Counted from the first letter of the stretch, positions 42,975-52,193 are shown. The stretch is DNA of 64,000 nt from TMED23 sp964566055 (GCA_964566055.1 CAZMHI010000002.1:62001-126000), one strand, 5' to 3'. The notes: generated by a model from the letters alone, not told the origin. A program made the numbers and translations.

Positions 42975-44168
42975 ATGTCTGATCAAGCTGATAAAGCTGG
43001 AGCTGCGGTTGCCAAACCGCCGCCATGGAATGATCCATTTGTAAGATCTATCTTTTTTCAAATCGTCGCCATTGGCCTAATCGGTTTCTTCTTTTATTGG
43101 ATGTTTGAAAACACCCTTGCCAACATGGCAAAAAGTGGTGTCTCCACTGGATTTGAATTCTTGGGCCGTCAGGCTGGTTTCGGCATATTGATGAGCCTGA
43201 TCGAGTATGATGAAACCCATTCCTATGGACGGACATTTTTCGTCGGCCTCCTAAATACCGCACTTGTAGCATTTTGCGGCATTATTCTGGCAACAATTTT
43301 AGGCTTTATACTCGGCATTGCTCGACTTTCAAACAACTGGATTATTGCCAATCTGGCTGCGCTATATATCGAAATTATCCGCAATATTCCGTTGCTTTTG
43401 CAGATTTTCTTCTGGTATTTCGCTGTCCTTCAGACTTTACCAAGTCCACGGCAGAGCCTTGCCTTTGGTGATTCATTTTTCCTCAATAATCGGGGCTTAT
43501 TTGCACCAAAACCAGAGTTTGGTGATGGCTTTAGCCTCGTCGTTATTGCCTTTTTCATCGCCATTGCCGCCATAGTTTATGTAAAACGTTGGGCGAGGCG
43601 GCGCCAGGAGCAATCTGGCGAGCAATTTCCGGTGTTCTATACCTCGCTTGCTCTGATCATCGGCCTCCCATTACTTGCCTTTTTGGTCATGGGCATGCCA
43701 CTCACGTGGGAGTATGCAAAGCTTGGCAGGTTTAGTCTTTCCGGTGGCACAAATATCATACCTGAATTTATGGCGCTGCTTTGGGCGCTGACCATGTATA
43801 CAGCAGCCTTCATAGCAGAGATTGTCCGCTCAGGTATTCAAGCAGTGAGCCATGGTCAAACCGAAGCGGCCCATGCTCTCGGCTTACGCAATGGACCGAC
43901 ACTTCGGTTGGTCATCATTCCTCAGGCCATGCGGGTCATTATTCCGCCTCTGACAAGCCAGTATCTGAATTTGACAAAAAACTCCTCTCTCGCGACCGCT
44001 ATCGGCTATCCGGATTTAGTTTCGGTATTTGCCGGCACGACACTCAATCAGACGGGACAGGCTTTGGAGATTATCGCCATGACGATGGCAGTCTATCTGA
44101 CTTTCAGTCTCAGTATATCGGCGATAATGAATTGGTATAACAGGCGCGTTGCGCTGGTAGAACGATAA
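42975..44168 (+). CDS. aapQ: Amino-acid ABC transporter permease AapQ
   Basis: A 397-residue inner-membrane permease of the HAAT family. The N-terminal segment and a large insert between membrane segments distinguish AapQ from shorter permeases. Motifs include LGFILGIARLSNNWIIANLAALYIE, YIEIIRNIPLLLQIFFWYF and the EAA loop QTEAAHALGLRNGPTLRLVIIPQAM. I use the ATG at 42975; a TTG three bases earlier is unlikely. The aapM gene follows by 10 bases. Confidence 0.92.
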   Translation: MSDQADKAGAAVAKPPPWNDPFVRSIFFQIVAIGLIGFFFYWMFENTLANMAKSGVSTGFEFLGRQAGFGILMSLIEYDETHSYGRTFFVGLLNTALVAFCGIILATILGFILGIARLSNNWIIANLAALYIEIIRNIPLLLQIFFWYFAVLQTLPSPRQSLAFGDSFFLNNRGLFAPKPEFGDGFSLVVIAFFIAIAAIVYVKRWARRRQEQSGEQFPVFYTSLALIIGLPLLAFLVMGMPLTWEYAKLGRFSLSGGTNIIPEFMALLWALTMYTAAFIAEIVRSGIQAVSHGQTEAAHALGLRNGPTLRLVIIPQAMRVIIPPLTSQYLNLTKNSSLATAIGYPDLVSVFAGTTLNQTGQALEIIAMTMAVYLTFSLSISAIMNWYNRRVALVER

Positions 44169-44178
44169 GGAGGCGGAT

Positions 44179-45276
44179 ATGAGCGATTTCCAACCACATC
44201 CCGACCTGCCACCTCCCGCTTCTACCGTTGGTGTCGTAGGCTGGTTGCGCACGAATTTATTCTCTTCGCCGATAAATACAATTCTGACCTTGGTCGGTCT
44301 TTACATGGTATATGCATTAATAGTACCGGCTTTAGATTGGACCTTATTCAGCGCCAGCTGGGTTGGTGAAAATAAAGATGCTTGCTCTCACGACGGTGCC
44401 TGCTGGGTGTTTGTCGGACAGCGATTGGACTTCTTTATTTATGGTTTCTATCCGAAAGCTGAATATTGGCGCATAAATTTGCTATTTGTATTGCTCGCGC
44501 TACTGATTATTCCTCAACTGATTGAAAAAGCTCCATACAAAGTTGCTCTAGGATGGTTTTTCTTAATCGGTTTCCCAATCGTTGGCGGCATTCTTTTACT
44601 CGGCGGAATATTTGGCCTTGAGCCGGTCGCAACCGATAAATGGGGTGGATTAGCCCTAACATTGGTAATCGCGTTTGTTGGCATTATAGCTGCTTTGCCG
44701 ATAGGCATATTGTTGGCCCTGGGACGGCGATCAGAAATGCCGGTGATCCGAGTCATCTGTGTCGTTTTTATCGAATTGTGGCGCGGCGTACCATTGATTT
44801 CGGTGCTGTTTATGGCCTCTGTTATGCTGCCGTTATTCCTGCCCGAAGGCACTAATTTTAATAAACTGCTACGCGCTTTAATTGGCATCACCATGTTTCA
44901 ATCGGCCTATATGGCGGAAGTAATACGGGGCGGGCTGCAAGCCATTCCAAAAGGACAATATGAGGCCGCAGCAGCACTCGGGCTCGGCTACTGGAAAAGC
45001 ATGGGGCTGATTATATTACCTCAAGCTTTAAAACTCGTCATTCCGGGTATCGTCAACACCTTTATCGCTCTGTTTAAAGACACAACGCTGGTCTTGATTA
45101 TCGGCCTCTTTGATGTGCTGGCAACAGTGCAAGCAGCGATCGTGGATCCGGAATGGCCAGAAGTATCCACTGAAGGATTTATTTTTGCTGCTTTTGTATT
45201 CTGGGTGTTCTGCTTCACCATGTCGCGCTACAGCATAGCCTTAGAACGCAAACTTCATACCGGTCATAAACGTTAA
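44179..45276 (+). CDS. aapM: Amino-acid ABC transporter permease AapM
   Basis: A 365-residue partner permease of AapQ. It has the HAAT permease fold with FIELWRGVPLISVLFMASVM and the EAA loop KGQYEAAAALGLGYWKSMGL. A typical Cys-containing periplasmic loop (ENKDACSHDGACWVF) follows the first membrane segment. AAGGAGGCGG precedes the ATG by a good distance. Confidence 0.92.
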   Translation: MSDFQPHPDLPPPASTVGVVGWLRTNLFSSPINTILTLVGLYMVYALIVPALDWTLFSASWVGENKDACSHDGACWVFVGQRLDFFIYGFYPKAEYWRINLLFVLLALLIIPQLIEKAPYKVALGWFFLIGFPIVGGILLLGGIFGLEPVATDKWGGLALTLVIAFVGIIAALPIGILLALGRRSEMPVIRVICVVFIELWRGVPLISVLFMASVMLPLFLPEGTNFNKLLRALIGITMFQSAYMAEVIRGGLQAIPKGQYEAAAALGLGYWKSMGLIILPQALKLVIPGIVNTFIALFKDTTLVLIIGLFDVLATVQAAIVDPEWPEVSTEGFIFAAFVFWVFCFTMSRYSIALERKLHTGHKR

Positions 45277-45298
45277 GAGTTAAATTCGGAGAAATCAC

Positions 45299-46075
45299 AT
45301 GCAGAATACTGCACCGCAAGCAACAACCGAAAGCCAAAAAGCGGGCATCATCCAGATGAATGGCGTCCATAAATGGTATGGCGAGTTTCATGTTCTGAAA
45401 GACATTAATTTATCGGTCGATCAAGGTGAACGCATCGTGATTTGTGGTCCTTCTGGTTCAGGAAAATCGACCATGATCCGTTGCATCAATCGCCTCGAAG
45501 AACATCAACAGGGTCAAATCATCGTTGATGGCGTGGAACTGACCAGTGATTTGAAGCATATTGAACAAATTCGCCGTGAAGTCGGCATGTGCTTTCAGCA
45601 CTTTAATTTGTTTCCTCACCTGACCGTCCTGGAAAACCTGACTTTGGCGCCAATTTGGGTGCGCAAAGTGCCCAAAGCTGAGGCCGAAGAAACCGGCATG
45701 AAGTATTTGGAGCGGGTTAAAATTCCAGATCAGGCGCAAAAATTTCCAGGTCAGCTTTCAGGTGGCCAACAACAGCGTGTTGCCATTGCCCGTTCGCTCT
45801 GCATGAACCCAAACATTATGCTGTTCGATGAGCCGACCTCCGCGCTTGATCCGGAAATGATCAAAGAAGTTTTAGATACCATGATTGAACTGGCTGAAAC
45901 CGGTATGACCATGCTTTGCGTCACCCACGAAATGGGCTTTGCCAAAACCGTTGCCAACCGGGTTATCTTTATGGATGAAGGCCAAATCGTCGAAGAAAAC
46001 GAACCGAATGAGTTCTTTGACAATCCTCAGCACGAGCGGACAAAGCTGTTCTTAAGCCAGATTCTGGCACACTAG
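45299..46075 (+). CDS. aapP: Amino-acid ABC transporter ATPase AapP
   Basis: A 258-residue ABC ATPase that drives AapQM. Walker A is GPSGSGKST, the Q-loop lies in CFQHFNLFPHLTVLENL, and the signature is LSGGQQQRVAIARSL. Walker B is IMLFDEPTSALDPEM, and the switch His lies in CVTHEMGFA. It is last in aapJQMP and convergent with the peptide-type permease gene, eight bases away. Confidence 0.94.
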   Translation: MQNTAPQATTESQKAGIIQMNGVHKWYGEFHVLKDINLSVDQGERIVICGPSGSGKSTMIRCINRLEEHQQGQIIVDGVELTSDLKHIEQIRREVGMCFQHFNLFPHLTVLENLTLAPIWVRKVPKAEAEETGMKYLERVKIPDQAQKFPGQLSGGQQQRVAIARSLCMNPNIMLFDEPTSALDPEMIKEVLDTMIELAETGMTMLCVTHEMGFAKTVANRVIFMDEGQIVEENEPNEFFDNPQHERTKLFLSQILAH

Positions 46076-46083
46076 CACGCTGA

Positions 46084-46971
46084 TTATAGCTGTCCTGTTT
46101 TGGCGTTAGTTAATGTCCGCAGCCGGTCACCGATTAAATTAAAGCTCAGTATCGTAAAGAACATCGCTGCCGCGGGCAAAAAGGTCACATGCGGCGCGAA
46201 GGCAAGCTCTGTATACCCTTCCGAAATCATTTTACCCCAAGTGGCAGTGGGTGGCGGCAGGCCAACGCCCAAAAAAGAAAGAATACCTTCGATGACGATC
46301 ACTCGGGACATGCCAATCACTGCAAGAGCAAGTACGGGTATCATCACATTCGGCAGAAGCTCTTTCAACATGATGCGGAGGTGAGAGGCACCCTGAGCGC
46401 GCGCGGCAAGCACGAACTCCCGTTCGGCATAGAGTATAGTGTTGGCCCGGGCGACTCGCAGGTCACCAACCATGCCAAAAAAACCTAATACCAAAATCAT
46501 GTTAAAAAGTGTTGCGCCAAGGAAATATAAGATCGCTATAATCGCGATTATGTTTGGAAAAGCCAAAATTGCATCGACAAAAATCCCAATCGTGCCGTCT
46601 ACTTTGCCTCTAAAATAGCCCGCACTAATACCAAAAGTGAGACCTAAGACCAAACTAATCAAAGGAGCCGTATAGGCAATTTGAAGCGAAACCTGGGCAC
46701 CATGAATAATACGCGCCAACATATCGCGCCCCACTGGATCGGTACCCAACAGATGGCCATCACTCATCATCGGGCTAAAAGTATTTTTCAAATTGGTTTT
46801 TAACGGGTCCTGAAATCCCAATAAATCGGCGAAAAGCGCACTGAAGGATATTAGAAAAACCCAGCCGAAGGCAATCCAGAATACCCAGCCGAGCCGAGAC
46901 CAGGCGCTTTTCTCGGCCTTTTCTTCTTTCAACCTGCCGATATCACCAGGTGCAAGTGCTGTATCACTCAT
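46084..46971 (-). CDS. Peptide/nickel-type ABC transporter permease, DppC-like
   Basis: A 295-residue permease with six membrane helices. It shows family motifs LLGTDPVGRDMLARIIHGAQVSL and an EAA loop REFVLAARAQGASHLRIMLKELLPN. It overlaps the DppB-like gene by four bases (ATGA), forming the usual heterodimer. It is the last gene of the run; no ATPase gene (dppD/dppF type) follows, since aapP is convergent and belongs to another system. Confidence 0.9.
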   Translation of the reverse strand: MSDTALAPGDIGRLKEEKAEKSAWSRLGWVFWIAFGWVFLISFSALFADLLGFQDPLKTNLKNTFSPMMSDGHLLGTDPVGRDMLARIIHGAQVSLQIAYTAPLISLVLGLTFGISAGYFRGKVDGTIGIFVDAILAFPNIIAIIAILYFLGATLFNMILVLGFFGMVGDLRVARANTILYAEREFVLAARAQGASHLRIMLKELLPNVMIPVLALAVIGMSRVIVIEGILSFLGVGLPPPTATWGKMISEGYTELAFAPHVTFLPAAAMFFTILSFNLIGDRLRTLTNAKTGQL

Positions 46972-47945
46972 GACTTTGCTCCTGCACTTCGCCCTACGCG
47001 CGGATCCAAAACCGCATAGAGCATATCCACCACCAAATTAATGCCGACATAGGCAAGCGCAATTAATGTCACGCCCCCTTGGAGCAACATAGAATCTCTA
47101 TTGTCGATCGCATCGAGAATGAGTTTTCCCATGCCAGGCAATGAAAAAATCTGCTCGATAATAACTGTACCGCTAAGCAGGAAACCAAACTGCAATCCCA
47201 ATACGGTTACCAATGTAAATGACGAAGGACGTAGAGCATGGCGAAAAAGAATATATCTTGTCGACATACCTTTAGCTCTGGCCAAGGCAATATAGTCTTC
47301 TTGAAGCGTGGCGATAAGATCAACTCGGAGGACGCGCATGAGAACAGGTGATTCTAATAAACCAATAACTGTGGCAGGCATAATGTAATGGTACAAATTC
47401 TGGCCTAGGCCCTCTTCAATGGGGAAATACCCGCTGGCCGGAAATATCTGCCAAGCTACGGCGAATAAAAAAACCAGAAGAATAGCCAAAAGAAAAGGCG
47501 GCATGGCAACAAGGCCAAAAGCGATTGTGCCAATCGCCCGATCAGGAATTTTATCAGCTTTTAGAGCCGAATAAACGCCACAAGGCACCGCAATTAGAAG
47601 TGCCAATAACTGAGATAAGATGAGGAGTTCAATGGTAACGGGCAATCTTTCTACCAGCAATTCCCAGACCGGGGCAATTTGCACGTAGGATTCACCAAAA
47701 TCTCCTTGAACGACACCGCCCAACCAAGAGAAATAACGCACGATAATGGGACGATCTAAACCCAGCTCCTTGCGTATTTCCTCACGTGCTTCAGCCAACC
47801 CTTCAGTATTGTCGGTAGTATCGGCGCCTCCCAGAATGGCATCAGCCGCATCGCCCGGTAGAATATTCAAGAGGGCAAAACTGGCGAATGTAACCAGAAA
47901 GAAAACCGGGATCACCCGAAGAATTCTGTAACGCAGGTAATTCAT
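46968..47945 (-). CDS. Peptide/nickel-type ABC transporter permease, DppB-like
   Basis: A 325-residue permease. The N-terminal YLRYRILRVIPVFFLVTFASF and the PGD loop LNILPGDAADAILGG are typical of DppB/OppB. An EAA-type loop YIALARAKGMSTRYILFRHAL and SGTVIIEQIFSLPGMGKL follow. It lies 66 bases downstream of the binding-protein gene, from which a strong hairpin separates it. Confidence 0.92.
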   Translation of the reverse strand: MNYLRYRILRVIPVFFLVTFASFALLNILPGDAADAILGGADTTDNTEGLAEAREEIRKELGLDRPIIVRYFSWLGGVVQGDFGESYVQIAPVWELLVERLPVTIELLILSQLLALLIAVPCGVYSALKADKIPDRAIGTIAFGLVAMPPFLLAILLVFLFAVAWQIFPASGYFPIEEGLGQNLYHYIMPATVIGLLESPVLMRVLRVDLIATLQEDYIALARAKGMSTRYILFRHALRPSSFTLVTVLGLQFGFLLSGTVIIEQIFSLPGMGKLILDAIDNRDSMLLQGGVTLIALAYVGINLVVDMLYAVLDPRVGRSAGAKS

Positions 47946-47973
47946 TTATTTTAATTCTTTATGTGAAATAGAT

Positions 47974-48004
47974 GAGGGCCTAACGAATTTTTCGATAGGC
48001 CCTC
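47974..48004 (-). other. Strong hairpin between binding-protein and permease genes
   Basis: GAGGGCCTA (47974-47982) and TAGGCCCTC (47996-48004) are exact inverted repeats. Inner CGAA and TTCG pairs lengthen the stem with one mismatch. No T-run follows on the minus strand, so it probably protects the binding-protein mRNA or attenuates the permease genes. Confidence 0.7.
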
Positions 48005-48011
48005 AAATAGA

Positions 48012-49589
48012 TTACTTATCTAACCAAATTCTTTGGTACTTAGGAAAGATAGATAGCGGTTTGATGACATTTTTCACATAGGGCTGGAAGACGACTGTTA
48101 CGCCTCTTTGCTCCCACGGTAAAATCCGCAATTGCTCGACCAACAATCTCTGAAAATCGCAAGAGGCTTTATGACGGTCCGCACGTCCCCGAGCAGCCTT
48201 AACTTTTGCAATTGCCGCATCAATTTTCGGATCGTTTATCTGCATGAGATTAGCACGCGATTTGGAATGAAATATCATACCAACCAAGCTTGGATCATTG
48301 TTGGCAGCGTAGTTATGCCACCAGAAGTCGAACTTGCGAGACGCCACAGCACGTCCCCACTTGGGGCCACGCCCACCGGGTTTAACAGTGACTTCGAAGC
48401 CAGCTTCTTTCCAATAAGCCTGATACGCTTCACCGACCCGGATCAAATCACGCAAGGCAACAATATTAAGCGTCATCTTAACCGGCTTGCCATATTCTTT
48501 AAGCAAAGCCTTGGCTTTTGCTACATTGTATTCAGGAAACTCAATACCCTTGCAATGCCAAGGATGCTCCGCGGAATACATGTGTGTAGGCGCTTTTTCA
48601 GGCACTTTCGTGATAACCGACCCGATGAGATCGCGGTCAAGCGCATGGACCAAGGCCTTGCGAACGCGGATATCATTAAAAGGCGGTTTGCTTTGATTAA
48701 ATGCGATACCAAGACCGGCAAAGAAACTTGGTCCTGACACATGTCTCAGGCGCTTATCCTTTTTGGCAACGAGCGCCAATGCAGGTGGCAACCAAAGGAA
48801 GTCTGCCTGACCCGCCTGCAGGGCCTGCATACGACTAAGCTGTTGATTGATGATCTGCAGGTGAATTTCATCAACATGCTGATTGGCTTTATCCCAATAA
48901 TGTGGATTTTTTGCTAAGACAATGCTGCTCGAGCGACGCCATTTTTTCAACATATACGGGCCGGCGCCAACTGTATTGTTGTTGAACGTCTTCTTACCTT
49001 TGTTGGCATCCAGATAACTCTTCGGACGTACCCACCATACAAGATCATTGAGTGTCATGATGGTTTTCCAGCCTGGGCTTGGCTCAGAGAAAACAAAATC
49101 AATCTCGTATTTGCTCGGTGCTTCAACATGATCAAGGCGGGGACCAAGCGTGCCCCGGAACCGATTGCCAAACTTTTTGTTATTCAACAGCCGATCAAAA
49201 TGCGCTTTGTAATCAGCGGCGACCATTTCGGCACCATTTGAATACTTTACACCTTGGCGAAGCGTAACGCGCCAGCGTTTAAAGTCATCACTGGCTTCGG
49301 CCTTTAGACCGGTGCGTGGAATAATTTTAAAAGTTTCAGGGTCCATATCAAAAAGATTTTCATGGATCGCCTGCATCACAAAGGCGCGCGGACGCCCCGT
49401 AATCGGAATCTTCAAACTATCAAAACCACCGATATCAGCGAGAATCGCAATGCGCAATTTACCGCCTTTTTTAGGAGCGGCGTCTACCGGATCAATGCCC
49501 GATAAGGCATAGCCGGCAGCCAGCGCGCCGGCGATAAACGCCCCACGCTGCAGAGTTTTAAACCCCTTATTAAAAAATCGATTTTTCAT
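48012..49589 (-). CDS. ABC transporter substrate-binding protein, family 5 (peptide/opine-type)
   Basis: A 525-residue periplasmic binding protein. A signal peptide with a twin-arginine-free hydrophobic core (GAFIAGALAAGYALSGI) precedes the mature protein. Family 5 landmarks are RLRIAILADIGGFDSL-type opening strands, FKRWRVTLRQGVKYSNGAEMVAADYKAH and a C-terminal RILPWEQRGVTVVFQP. Family 5 proteins bind peptides, opines, nickel or sugars; the ligand cannot be told. GGGAGGAATAA lies just before the ATG. It follows the HsaA-like gene by 52 bases on the same strand, so an oxygenase and an importer appear to be co-expressed. Confidence 0.9.
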   Translation of the reverse strand: MKNRFFNKGFKTLQRGAFIAGALAAGYALSGIDPVDAAPKKGGKLRIAILADIGGFDSLKIPITGRPRAFVMQAIHENLFDMDPETFKIIPRTGLKAEASDDFKRWRVTLRQGVKYSNGAEMVAADYKAHFDRLLNNKKFGNRFRGTLGPRLDHVEAPSKYEIDFVFSEPSPGWKTIMTLNDLVWWVRPKSYLDANKGKKTFNNNTVGAGPYMLKKWRRSSSIVLAKNPHYWDKANQHVDEIHLQIINQQLSRMQALQAGQADFLWLPPALALVAKKDKRLRHVSGPSFFAGLGIAFNQSKPPFNDIRVRKALVHALDRDLIGSVITKVPEKAPTHMYSAEHPWHCKGIEFPEYNVAKAKALLKEYGKPVKMTLNIVALRDLIRVGEAYQAYWKEAGFEVTVKPGGRGPKWGRAVASRKFDFWWHNYAANNDPSLVGMIFHSKSRANLMQINDPKIDAAIAKVKAARGRADRHKASCDFQRLLVEQLRILPWEQRGVTVVFQPYVKNVIKPLSIFPKYQRIWLDK

Positions 49590-49641
49590 TTATTCCTCCC
49601 ATTTTGCGTTTATAAATTTTTTAAAATATCAGCTTTGGTAA

Positions 49642-50871
49642 CTATTTTATCTCACCCGGTCCGGGCGGTCCTCCAACTTCCAATCCTAACAAAGCGCGTC
49701 CAAAAACTGTAGCGTTAATATCCCAGTTCAGAAAGACCTGCGCACCGCCCGCATGAACATCTCTAAACTGGCGCTGAAGATTGCCGTCCAGAAATAGCCC
49801 GCCGGCCCCGGCGGCATAAAAAAGCCGGTCTACAGAGGCAGCTGCCAAGCGCGGGCAATACGCCATATCCCGGCGGTTACGATGATGCATTTCTTCAGGG
49901 ATGTCTTCGGCATCCCTTAAAATGGCAATCGATTCCTGGAGATCACTTAGGACAATTTTACGGGCAGTATCATATTCCGCCGCAGATTCCGCCAATCTTA
50001 ATTGCAGGCTTTGAAACTCGGCAACGCCCTGCCCAAAGCGGGACTGGCGCTCTTTCATTTGCTCGGTGAAAGCTTTAAGTACGCCGCCGGCGATGCCAAC
50101 CGATACAGATGTGAGCGTAAATGGCTTAGTCGATTGCTGCGACAAGCGATAGGTTGCCGGGTTTTGAACGCCCGCTGCCCTGCCCCCCCATTCCGGACTA
50201 AATGGCGCAGAGCGTAGATGCCTGGTTGGCACAAATACATCTTTAAATTCAACATCTTTGCTGCCGGAACCGGCGAGGCCAGCTACATGCCAGGAATCTT
50301 CTATGATCGTGGCGTGCTTTTTCGGAATAATGATCCCCCGCGGTCGCCCTGTACCCTTCTCAAAGCCCCGGCCCATCCACCAGCTGGCATAATCGCAGCC
50401 ACTTGAAAATTGCAGCCGCGCATTAAAAATAAAGCCGCCGTCAGTGGGCGTTAATTCGGCGTGTTGATCATTACCGGAGGCCAACAATACTTCAGGGTCA
50501 TCCGCCCAGAGTTCATCAAGTACTTCAGCAGTGGAGTTTGTCAGGGTGTAATTGTGCTCTCCCAGCACAGCTAAATTCCAGGCACTTGAGCCACAGCCAT
50601 GGGCGATTTCCATGATGACTTCGCAAAGCACATCATAATCCATCTCGTAACCGCCATATTTTTTCGGCAGGCCGATTTTAAAAAAACCGGCTTTTTTGAA
50701 ATCTTCAATGGTTTCTTCGGGGGCGCGGCGCAACTCTTCGCATTTGGGTGCGCGTTCGATGAGCGTCGGCACCATGTCGCGAGCACGTTGAATGAGTTCT
50801 TCTCGAGTAGGTACGTCGACATTGATCTCTTTTGAGAATGTTTTTTTTGATTGAGCGACGTTGCCGTCCAT
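49642..50871 (-). CDS. HsaA-like flavin-dependent monooxygenase (acyl-CoA dehydrogenase fold), copy 1
   Basis: A 409-residue member of the two-component flavin monooxygenases with the acyl-CoA dehydrogenase fold (HsaA/HpaB-like group with Acyl-CoA_dh_2 C-terminus). Landmarks shared with the copies at 52194 and 53345 are AHGCGSSAW, FSSGCDYASWW, LAGSGSKDVEF, FQSLQLRLAESAAEYD, YAAGAGGLFLDG and RDVHAGGAQ. Such enzymes use reduced flavin from a separate reductase to hydroxylate aromatic or cyclic substrates. No reductase gene is in the window. The C-terminus (PPGPGEIK) differs from the APVRW/GMVRW ends of the other two. It is the first gene ahead of the peptide-type importer. Confidence 0.85.
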   Translation of the reverse strand: MDGNVAQSKKTFSKEINVDVPTREELIQRARDMVPTLIERAPKCEELRRAPEETIEDFKKAGFFKIGLPKKYGGYEMDYDVLCEVIMEIAHGCGSSAWNLAVLGEHNYTLTNSTAEVLDELWADDPEVLLASGNDQHAELTPTDGGFIFNARLQFSSGCDYASWWMGRGFEKGTGRPRGIIIPKKHATIIEDSWHVAGLAGSGSKDVEFKDVFVPTRHLRSAPFSPEWGGRAAGVQNPATYRLSQQSTKPFTLTSVSVGIAGGVLKAFTEQMKERQSRFGQGVAEFQSLQLRLAESAAEYDTARKIVLSDLQESIAILRDAEDIPEEMHHRNRRDMAYCPRLAAASVDRLFYAAGAGGLFLDGNLQRQFRDVHAGGAQVFLNWDINATVFGRALLGLEVGGPPGPGEIK

Positions 50872-50882
50872 TTATAGTTTCC

Positions 50883-50945
50883 CTAGGTAGGCCCGATTAA
50901 AAAAACCTTGCCGGAGACATTTGCCCCGGCAAGTTTTGTGGGCAT
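50883..50945 (-). CDS. Possible 20-codon leader ORF overlapping a terminator
   Basis: On the minus strand an ATG at 50945 opens a 20-codon frame (MPTKLAGANVSGKVFLIGPT) closing in TAG at 50885-50883, eleven bases before the HsaA-like start. GGGGGGAG precedes it but with very short spacing, and a second ATG at 50957 opens an overlapping 18-codon frame. The frame runs through the terminator stem, so its translation could affect folding. It may equally be chance. Confidence 0.25.
   Translation of the reverse strand: MPTKLAGANVSGKVFLIGPT
50900..50933 (-). terminator. Rho-independent terminator immediately upstream of the HsaA-like gene
   Basis: On the minus strand CTTGCCGG (50933-50926) pairs perfectly with CCGGCAAG (50914-50907) across an 11-base loop. 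GTTTTTTT follows to about 50900. It lies only about 30 bases ahead of the ATG at 50871, in the leader of that gene and not after any recognised gene. Confidence 0.65.
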
Positions 50946-51255
50946 ACTCCCCCCATTTAGAGAGCGTCAACTTACAGAGTCTTCCCCCGGGATGTTGGTT
51001 CTAAATAAAATTCAGGACCAAATGTTCCCACAAGTGTTTGACCTCAATGGTACTAACAGGAACCATTCTAAAAATCTCAACGCCACCTGTAACATACTTA
51101 TTACGCCCGAGATATGCCTTGGCGGTATCACAAAAAAATGGCTTATTTCTGCCGATTAATTAAATTAAATGGCAAAATATGCAACAAATACAGCCGGAAA
51201 CTGTTGCCGTGATACCTGTTAATCGTCTATGAGTGGATCAAAATGGGGAAGCTTT
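50946..51255. promoter_or_regulatory. Control region between the LysR gene and the HsaA-like gene
   Basis: About 300 bases of divergent spacer. TTAAT-TAA-ATTAA at 51156-51168 is a perfect 13-bp AT-rich palindrome, flanked by GCC and GGC, and is a reasonable LysR-type binding site. No other gene with a ribosome site is seen apart from the short leader frame near 50945. Confidence 0.4.
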
Positions 51256-52191
51256 ATGAATATGCCGTCAATGCCACACCTTCAACTCAAGCAGCTCCGG
51301 CAACTCATCACGGTTGCTGAGAAAGGCAGTATTCGCCAGGCTGCTGATGCCCTTTCAATTGCCCAGCCGGCACTCTCGCGCAGCATTCGCTCTATTGAGG
51401 AAAGCCTGCAAGTAAAATTGATGAACCGGGGTCCCCGAGGCATTGAGCTAACTGAATACGGCAAAACTCTGGTCAATTACGGCAAGATTATCGAAGCCAA
51501 TTTGAGATTTGCCTCGGAAGAAATTGACGAGCTGCGGGGATCCAAGGAGGGCCAAGTCAATTTAGGCGTCGGTCCGTTTGAAGGCTTTACCATCGCCCAT
51601 ATCGCCATAGACCGCTTGCTCGAAAATCGTCCAAATGCTCAAGTTTCTGTAATCGAAGGTGATTTTGATGAGTTATCGGCAAAGCTGCTGGTCGGTGAAA
51701 TTGATATTATGATCGGCCCCGCACAACTGACCCGCACAACGCCCGGGCTCAATACCGAAGTTCTTACAGAATCGAAACCGGTTCTAGCCGTCAGGGCTGA
51801 ACATCCTTTCGCCTCCCTCAATCAAGTATCGCTTAAATTATTGTCCGAAGCGGATTGGATATTACCGCCAACTGACGCCAGGGCACGCCCTCGTCTCAAC
51901 AATATATTTATCCGCCACGGCTTGGTGCCACCGAAAGGCCCCATTGAAATGGCGCCCGGCACTGCGGCCGTGGCTCTGCTTAAACGCCGGGATTTAATCG
52001 GCATGTTGTCACGCCAGCAAATCGCCCACGAAATTGCTGAAGGATCGATGAAAATCCTGCCAGTGGAAGACGATGACTTTGTTTTACCGATGCAATTAAC
52101 ACTTCGTGAATTTGGCCGGTTATCACCCGCCTGCCGTGATATGATTTCAGAAATTCGAGCCGTCTGTAAAGAAGTAGCAGGTACGCTTTAA
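51256..52191 (+). CDS. LysR-family transcriptional regulator
   Basis: A 311-residue regulator. The N-terminal winged helix-turn-helix reads LKQLRQLITVAEKGSIRQAA, then LSIAQPALSRSIRSIEESLQ and LMNRGPRGIELTEYG. The co-inducer domain (about 95-300) has LLVGEIDIMIGPAQ and PILAVRAEHPF-like strands. I take the ATG at 51256 with GGGGAAG upstream; ATGs at 51229 and 51262 are alternatives. It is divergent from the first HsaA-like gene and convergent (2 bases apart) with the second, so it likely controls one or both operons in response to a substrate or product. Confidence 0.9.
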   Translation: MNMPSMPHLQLKQLRQLITVAEKGSIRQAADALSIAQPALSRSIRSIEESLQVKLMNRGPRGIELTEYGKTLVNYGKIIEANLRFASEEIDELRGSKEGQVNLGVGPFEGFTIAHIAIDRLLENRPNAQVSVIEGDFDELSAKLLVGEIDIMIGPAQLTRTTPGLNTEVLTESKPVLAVRAEHPFASLNQVSLKLLSEADWILPPTDARARPRLNNIFIRHGLVPPKGPIEMAPGTAAVALLKRRDLIGMLSRQQIAHEIAEGSMKILPVEDDDFVLPMQLTLREFGRLSPACRDMISEIRAVCKEVAGTL

Positions 52192-52193
52192 CC

